From Eggerthellaceae bacterium (lineage in GTDB: Bacteria > Actinomycetota > Coriobacteriia > Coriobacteriales > Eggerthellaceae): 7,099 bases of DNA. The notes under the pieces were generated by a model. It made no database searches, was not told where the DNA came from, and saw only the letters and a list, made by a program, of their open reading frames with translations. Shown in pieces: positions 5,738 to 7,099 of this stretch. The stretch's first letter is position 1. Every line of letters begins with the position of its first letter. Both the position numbers and the translations under genes were made by a program. The stretch spans positions 1 to 7,099 of the forward strand of contig JAFXIM010000209.1 in assembly GCA_017533165.1 (NCBI GenBank), read 5' to 3'.

Positions 5738-6125
5738 CCTTGTAGTTTTCGCGTGGCGAAAGATTGCAACTGACAAGGCACCCGCAGCAATAGGCCCCTA
5801 TTCACAGGCTGTTGTAAGCGGCGGATTTGTGTTTACCTCCGGACAGATAGCTATTGTTCCCACCACGGGAAATGTTGAGGCTTCCGATATAGTGGGACAG
5901 ACAGAGCAGGTTATGAAGAATCTTGGTGAGGTTCTTTCAGCAGCAGGCTCATCCTATGATAAAGCGGTAAAGACTACCTGCTTTCTTGCGGACATAAAGG
6001 ATTTTGCCGCGTTTAATGAAGTATACGGAAAATATTTTTCCTCAAAGCCCGCCCGTAGCTGCGTAGCAGTAAAGGACCTTCCCAAGGGAGTTCTTTGTGA
6101 GGTTGAGGTAATAGCCGAGCTTTGA
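5730..6125 (+). CDS. ridA: RidA family reactive enamine/imine deaminase with abnormal N-terminus
   Basis: A RidA/YjgF/UK114 family protein, which hydrolyses reactive enamine/imine intermediates released by PLP enzymes such as threonine dehydratase, in the cytosol as a trimer. The conserved core is complete: KIATDKAPAAIGPYSQAV near the N-terminus, GGFVFTSGQIA, and PARSCVAVKDLPKG with the substrate-binding Arg, followed by a Glu in CEVEVIAEL. The usual protein starts M-x-K-I-A-T; here the codons before KIAT read FAWR and continue into GC-rich foreign-looking sequence. The only in-frame starts are ATG 5730 and TTG 5721, neither with a ribosome site. The native first codons therefore seem to be replaced at a junction near 5750-5758. 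Family call is firm; the listed start is nominal. A terminator-like hairpin follows. Confidence 0.88.
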   Translation: MIALVVFAWRKIATDKAPAAIGPYSQAVVSGGFVFTSGQIAIVPTTGNVEASDIVGQTEQVMKNLGEVLSAAGSSYDKAVKTTCFLADIKDFAAFNEVYGKYFSSKPARSCVAVKDLPKGVLCEVEVIAEL

Positions 6126-6132
6126 TTTTAAT

Positions 6133-6166
6133 GCCATCCGCCCTTTTACGGGCGGATTCGGCTTTA
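6133..6166 (+). terminator. Rho-independent terminator after ridA
   Basis: ATCCGCCC (6136-6143) and GGGCGGAT (6150-6157) form a perfect 8-bp GC-rich stem with a six-base loop, 10 nt after the ridA stop. GCC at 6133-6135 can extend the stem with GGC at 6160-6162 across a short bulge. The following T-tract is short (TTT, then AATTT), so the terminator may be moderate in strength. Confidence 0.65.
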
Positions 6167-6201
6167 ATTTGTATTATACGTAATAAAATATAAAAAAGCT
6201 C

Positions 6202-6230
6202 TTGACAAGCTTACGCAATAATGCTATAAT
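6202..6230 (+). promoter_or_regulatory. Consensus sigma-A promoter of the yerC-like/hisZ operon
   Basis: TTGACA (6202-6207) and TATAAT (6225-6230) are both exact consensus hexamers with the optimal 17-bp spacer, and TG at 6222-6223 adds an extended -10. Such a strong promoter would be expected to need repression, which fits the surrounding repeated half-sites and the repressor gene it drives. The predicted start of transcription is near 6237. Confidence 0.9.
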
Positions 6231-6258
6231 TTAGCATATTAAAGTGCTAAAGTGCTAA
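6221..6258 (+). promoter_or_regulatory. Putative operator array for the TrpR-related repressor
   Basis: Four copies of one pentamer surround the promoter: TGCTA at 6222-6226, its inverse TAGCA at 6232-6236, and TGCTA at 6245-6249 and 6253-6257. The first two lie in a perfect palindrome, ATGCTA (6221-6226) and TAGCAT (6232-6237), that overlaps the -10 box. TTAGCA (6231-6236) and TGCTAA (6245-6250) form a second inverted pair, and AAAGTGCT is directly repeated with a period of 8 from 6241. Position over the -10 and start site predicts repression, most simply by the product of the next gene. The binding protein is inferred, not shown. Confidence 0.6.
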
Positions 6259-6271
6259 AGCGAGGTAAATT

Positions 6272-6568
6272 ATGAACAGAATGAACAGCAAGGATATTGA
6301 TAGGCTTTTTGAAGCTATTCTTACCCTTGAAACAATTGAAGAATGCTATAAATTCTTTGAGGATATCTGTACCGTAAAGGAAATACAGGATATTGCTCAA
6401 AGATTAAAAGCGGCATCAATGCTTGTAAACGGTGAAAACTATATGGTCGTAAGCCGAGAAACGGGTATGAGCACCGCAACCATAAGCCGTGTTAATAAAT
6501 GTCTCGGATATGGTGACGGTGGGTATAAATTAGTTCTTGACAGACTTGATAAGAAGGACGAGAAATGA
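6272..6568 (+). CDS. YerC/YecD-type TrpR-related transcriptional repressor
   Basis: A 98-residue protein of the YerC/YecD family, related to the tryptophan repressor TrpR. The family pattern is complete: LFEAILTLETIEECYKFFED near residues 12-31, CTVKEIQDIAQRLKAASML at about 33-51, and a helix-turn-helix at about 57-78 (YMVVSRETGMSTATISRVN) followed by LGYGDGGYKLVLDRL. In TrpR this fold is an all-helical dimer that binds DNA with an amino acid as corepressor; the ligand here is unknown, though histidine is suggested by the next gene. The ATG at 6272 has GAGG (6262-6265) 6 nt upstream; another ATG lies three codons in. The gene follows a consensus promoter with repeated TGCTA half-sites and overlaps hisZ by ATGA. 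The normal length and intact motifs indicate a functional gene. Confidence 0.93.
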   Translation: MNRMNSKDIDRLFEAILTLETIEECYKFFEDICTVKEIQDIAQRLKAASMLVNGENYMVVSRETGMSTATISRVNKCLGYGDGGYKLVLDRLDKKDEK

Positions 6569-7099
6569 TAGATAATATGCTTTTTAAAAGTGAAGAGAAA
6601 GCGATATTTGCATTAAGAGCTCTTTATAACAGCTATGGGTATTTACCCTTTAAAATGAGTAAATTCGAGGAGTATGACATTTACGTACGCAATAAGGATT
6701 TTCTTGTTAGCGACAGCGTGATAACCTTTAACGATACAAACGGTAAGCTGCTTGCGTTAAAGCCCGACGTTACCCTCTCTATTATAAAAAACACAACGGA
6801 TGAAGAAGGCTGTAAGCAGAAGGTTTATTATAACGAAAATGTTTACAGAGTTTCGCAGAGAACACATCAGTTCAAGGAAATCATGCAGGCAGGACTTGAA
6901 TGTATAGGAGACATAGATTCCTATGATATATTCGAGGCAGTATATCTCGCAGCTAAAAGCCTTGATACGGTTTCTCCCGATTTCGTTCTTGACATTTCCC
7001 ATATGGGAATCGTGTCTGCAATTCTTGACGAGGCTTCTGACAGTCAGGATTTCAAAAAAAATGCAGTAAGACTTATTTCTGAAAGAAATCTTCATGAGA
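6565..7099 (+). CDS. hisZ: ATP phosphoribosyltransferase regulatory subunit HisZ (partial, runs off the right edge)
   Basis: The first 178 codons of HisZ, a catalytically inactive class II histidyl-tRNA-synthetase paralogue that assembles with short-form HisG to make ATP phosphoribosyltransferase, the first enzyme of histidine biosynthesis. Evidence is the N-terminal catalytic-core pattern: YGYLPFKMSKFEEYD (about 24-38), the LALKPDVTLSI segment (about 63-73), and the motif-2 region ENVYRVSQRTHQFKE followed by QAGLECIG (about 91-115). HisRS itself would show the histidine-binding motifs later in the protein, outside the window, so a HisS paralogue is not formally excluded, but the sequence style and context fit HisZ. 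The ATG at 6565 overlaps the repressor stop as ATGA, with AAGGA 7 nt upstream. No stop occurs before the edge; hisG would be expected next. Confidence 0.85.
   Translation, partial: MIDNMLFKSEEKAIFALRALYNSYGYLPFKMSKFEEYDIYVRNKDFLVSDSVITFNDTNGKLLALKPDVTLSIIKNTTDEEGCKQKVYYNENVYRVSQRTHQFKEIMQAGLECIGDIDSYDIFEAVYLAAKSLDTVSPDFVLDISHMGIVSAILDEASDSQDFKKNAVRLISERNLHE

Noticed and set aside
6757..7095. A 112-codon minus-strand frame opposite hisZ
   Set aside because: It is antisense to a gene with clear class II synthetase-like motifs, and it lacks a ribosome site or recognisable domain.
1..7099. CRISPR array, tRNA, rRNA, riboswitch, insertion sequence or att site
   Set aside because: I saw no regularly spaced repeats, cloverleaf, rRNA-like conserved stretch, transposase motif or target duplication; the only repeats are the 41-bp tandem pair and the short operator half-sites.

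Overview
The window is built from two very different kinds of DNA. Positions 1 to about 5750 are GC-rich with strong G/C third-position preference, and every convincing full-length gene there is on the minus strand. The style (TTG/GTG starts, strong GGAGG ribosome sites, Ala-rich proteins) would suit a gut actinobacterium such as a Coriobacteriia member, but that is inference. From about 5755 to the end the DNA becomes AT-rich, genes run on the plus strand, AGA/ATA/TTA codons are common, and there is a near-perfect sigma-A promoter, as in Clostridia (Bacillota). Hand counts of G+C in single 60-base lines are 42/60 at 5461-5520, 30/60 at 5821-5880 and 20/60 at 6601-6660. The switch falls exactly where the first codons of ridA should be, and ridA has lost its normal start and ribosome site. 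A chimeric assembly is the simplest explanation; a real recombination junction is the alternative.

Left block, in minus-strand transcription order. First, a 247-residue protein with a long Ala/Lys helical region and a divergent GIY-YIG-like nuclease domain is followed 37 nt later by a 522-residue protein of unknown function. The latter has an Ala/Pro/Lys linker, a CxxC motif and a C-terminal helical module. Second, an orphan plus-strand C-terminal gene fragment (3046-3309) lies between this pair and the next cluster. Third, a DUF2075/Schlafen-group-3-type helicase with an N-terminal PD-(D/E)XK-like nuclease signature is followed, 3 nt later, by a small stand-alone GIY-YIG protein. A separately promoted DUF1232 (YkvA-like) membrane protein comes next, then a degenerate tandem copy of its own 3' end and a strong hairpin. 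The clustering of nuclease/helicase genes of uncertain function around a broken gene resembles an accessory or defence-type island, but no gene here is a proven defence gene.

Right block: ridA (enamine/imine deaminase) ends at a hairpin. Next comes a consensus promoter embedded in an array of TGCTA/TAGCA half-sites, then a YerC/YecD-type TrpR-related repressor. This is translationally coupled by an ATGA overlap to hisZ, the regulatory subunit of ATP phosphoribosyltransferase, which runs off the right edge. The layout suggests a TrpR-family repressor controlling itself and histidine biosynthesis. The most interesting points are the compositional junction, the repressor/operator array, and the two GIY-YIG contexts (one next to a helicase, one hidden in an Ala-rich protein paired with an unknown protein).
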